Below, piece by piece: positions 63,153 to 64,000 of a stretch of 64,000 bases of DNA. How positions within the stretch are numbered: the first letter of the stretch is position 1; the number at the start of each line of letters is the position of its first letter. The DNA lies in assembly GCA_949752745.1 (NCBI GenBank), contig OX457025.1, positions 53,663,869 to 53,727,868 of the forward strand, given 5' to 3'. A model generated the notes under the pieces. It was not told the origin of the DNA, ran no database searches, and was given only the letters and a program-made list of their open reading frames with translations. The position numbers and the translations under genes are program-made. Source of the stretch: Protula sp. h YS-2021 (taxonomy: Eukaryota > Annelida > Polychaeta > Sabellida > Serpulidae).

Positions 63153-64000
63153 TCACATTCTGCTCAGGTAATCCGCTCCGATGTTTTCGGTTCCCTTGAT
63201 GGCTTTGATGCTGAAATTGTAGTTTTGCAAGAAAAGTGCCCAGCGCATGAGACGTCCGCCTTCGACTTTTCCCTTCCGTAAATATGCGAGCGGCGCATGG
63301 TCTGTTTCGAGCGCAAATGCTCTACCGTACAGGTACTTGGCGAATCGCATCACACCGAATACGATTGCGAGACATTCACGCTCTATCACGGAATAGTTTT
63401 TTTCGCGAGATAACAGTTTACGACTAGCGTAAGCGATTGGGAATGGGCCGTCGCTAAATTGTTGTAAAAGCACTGCTCCAAGTCCTGTGTCCGATGCGTC
63501 TGTACGTAACAAAAACTCCCTGTTGAAGTCGGGGAGGCGCAAAATCGGTGCACTGTTCAAAAGTTCTTTCAATTTGGTGAAAGCGTGCTCTTGTGGTTCC
63601 TTCCACACCACTTTCGTTGGTTGACCCTTTTTGATCAAATCCGTCAGAGGCGCGGTGACTTCTGCGAACTTTGGGATGAATTTGCGGTAGAAGCCTGCTA
63701 AGCCTAAGAAGGAGCGTATTTGTTTCTTTGTTGTCGGTCGACACGCGTCTTGGATTTTTCGAAGCTTATCCTCTTCCATTTGTAAGGATCCGTTGCCGAC
63801 AACGTGTCCGGTGAAATTAATGTTGTCGTAACCGATGAAACATTTCGATGGTCGCACCGTTAGATTTGCGTCGCGTATTCTGGTGAAAAGTTCTCGTAGT
63901 AAGCGCAAATGTTGTTCCCATTGACTGGTGTGCGGTAGTAAGTCGTCAACGTAGTTATCGACATTCTGTAAGCCGGAGAGTAATTTGCGCATAACTCTGT
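63153..64000 (-). CDS. pol: Gmr1-like Ty3/gypsy pol, RT to RNase H (runs off window)
   Basis: An open frame enters from the right edge. VDNYVDDLL is the catalytic YVDD of Ty3/gypsy RT. CFIGYDNINFTGHVVG and IRSFLGLAGFYRKFIPKFAE are RT palm/thumb blocks. RNase H follows with FLLRTDASDTGLGAVLLQ, YSVIERECLAIVFGV and ALETDHAPLAYL, ending GADYLSRM at a TGA (63153). Visible RNase H acidic residues are present and there is no break, so the element may be young. No integrase follows before the LTR; in the Gmr1 group integrase is encoded upstream of RT, which would lie outside the window. Confidence 0.92.
   Translation of the reverse strand, partial: RVMRKLLSGLQNVDNYVDDLLPHTSQWEQHLRLLRELFTRIRDANLTVRPSKCFIGYDNINFTGHVVGNGSLQMEEDKLRKIQDACRPTTKKQIRSFLGLAGFYRKFIPKFAEVTAPLTDLIKKGQPTKVVWKEPQEHAFTKLKELLNSAPILRLPDFNREFLLRTDASDTGLGAVLLQQFSDGPFPIAYASRKLLSREKNYSVIERECLAIVFGVMRFAKYLYGRAFALETDHAPLAYLRKGKVEGGRLMRWALFLQNYNFSIKAIKGTENIGADYLSRM

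Overview
The window is AT-rich, repeat-dominated nuclear DNA from a metazoan. I find no complete host gene, bacterial gene, rRNA or CRISPR. The organism cannot be named from sequence alone. Several short elements combine a hairpin head, a (CCGT)n microsatellite and a core of about 135-165 bp tandem repeats. This matches the pearl/HINE (Helentron-associated) elements described in bivalves and other invertebrates. With Penelope-like, Gmr1-like Ty3/gypsy, DIRS-like, PIF/Harbinger-like and pogo-like elements, this suggests an aquatic invertebrate, possibly a mollusc (inference).

Region 1-30 kb is a mosaic of decayed and nested repeats. It holds an L1/Tx1-type LINE remnant (1-1058), a satellite of about 160 bp (1075-1862), three copies of one TIR element family, paired and tandem MITEs, tRNA-derived SINE heads, and a direct segmental duplication (7577-15075 and 19668-about 26110, offset 12.09 kb). 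The two copies differ by discrete events, including a 710 bp TIR element present only in the second. Each carries a short ORF with PHD-type zinc ligands. A hairpin-rich module of about 90 bp recurs at six places. A pogo-like element (28380-29791) sits inside one 330-bp repeat unit with TA on both sides.

Region 30-36 kb is a retroelement junction, all on the minus strand. In transcription order it holds a DIRS-like gag and RT/RNase H (35497 to 33043, cut off before any tyrosine recombinase), then a Gmr1-like Ty3/gypsy RT/RNase H tail, polypurine tract, one LTR, a tRNA-Pro primer site, and a broken SCAN-like gag. The order pol-LTR-gag implies a tandem or one-LTR-circle origin.

Region 36-61.7 kb is the centrepiece: an array of eleven copies of one roughly 3.06-kb Penelope-like element (PLE) encoding RT plus a C-terminal GIY-YIG endonuclease. 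Copies 1-6 run head-to-tail on the minus strand and copies 7-11 on the plus strand. They meet head-to-head at about 52412, so all tails point outward. Copies 4 and 5 have uninterrupted ORFs. The others carry stops and frameshifts, some shared between copies, which shows amplification by duplication or conversion. The inter-ORF spacers contain a hammerhead-ribozyme-like core. An inverted pair of segments of about 227 bp lies at the left edge and between copies 10 and 11.

Region 61.7-64 kb is a second Gmr1-like LTR element inserted into PLE copy 11 and running off the window. Its RT/RNase H frame is open, and RNase H is again the last domain before the LTR.
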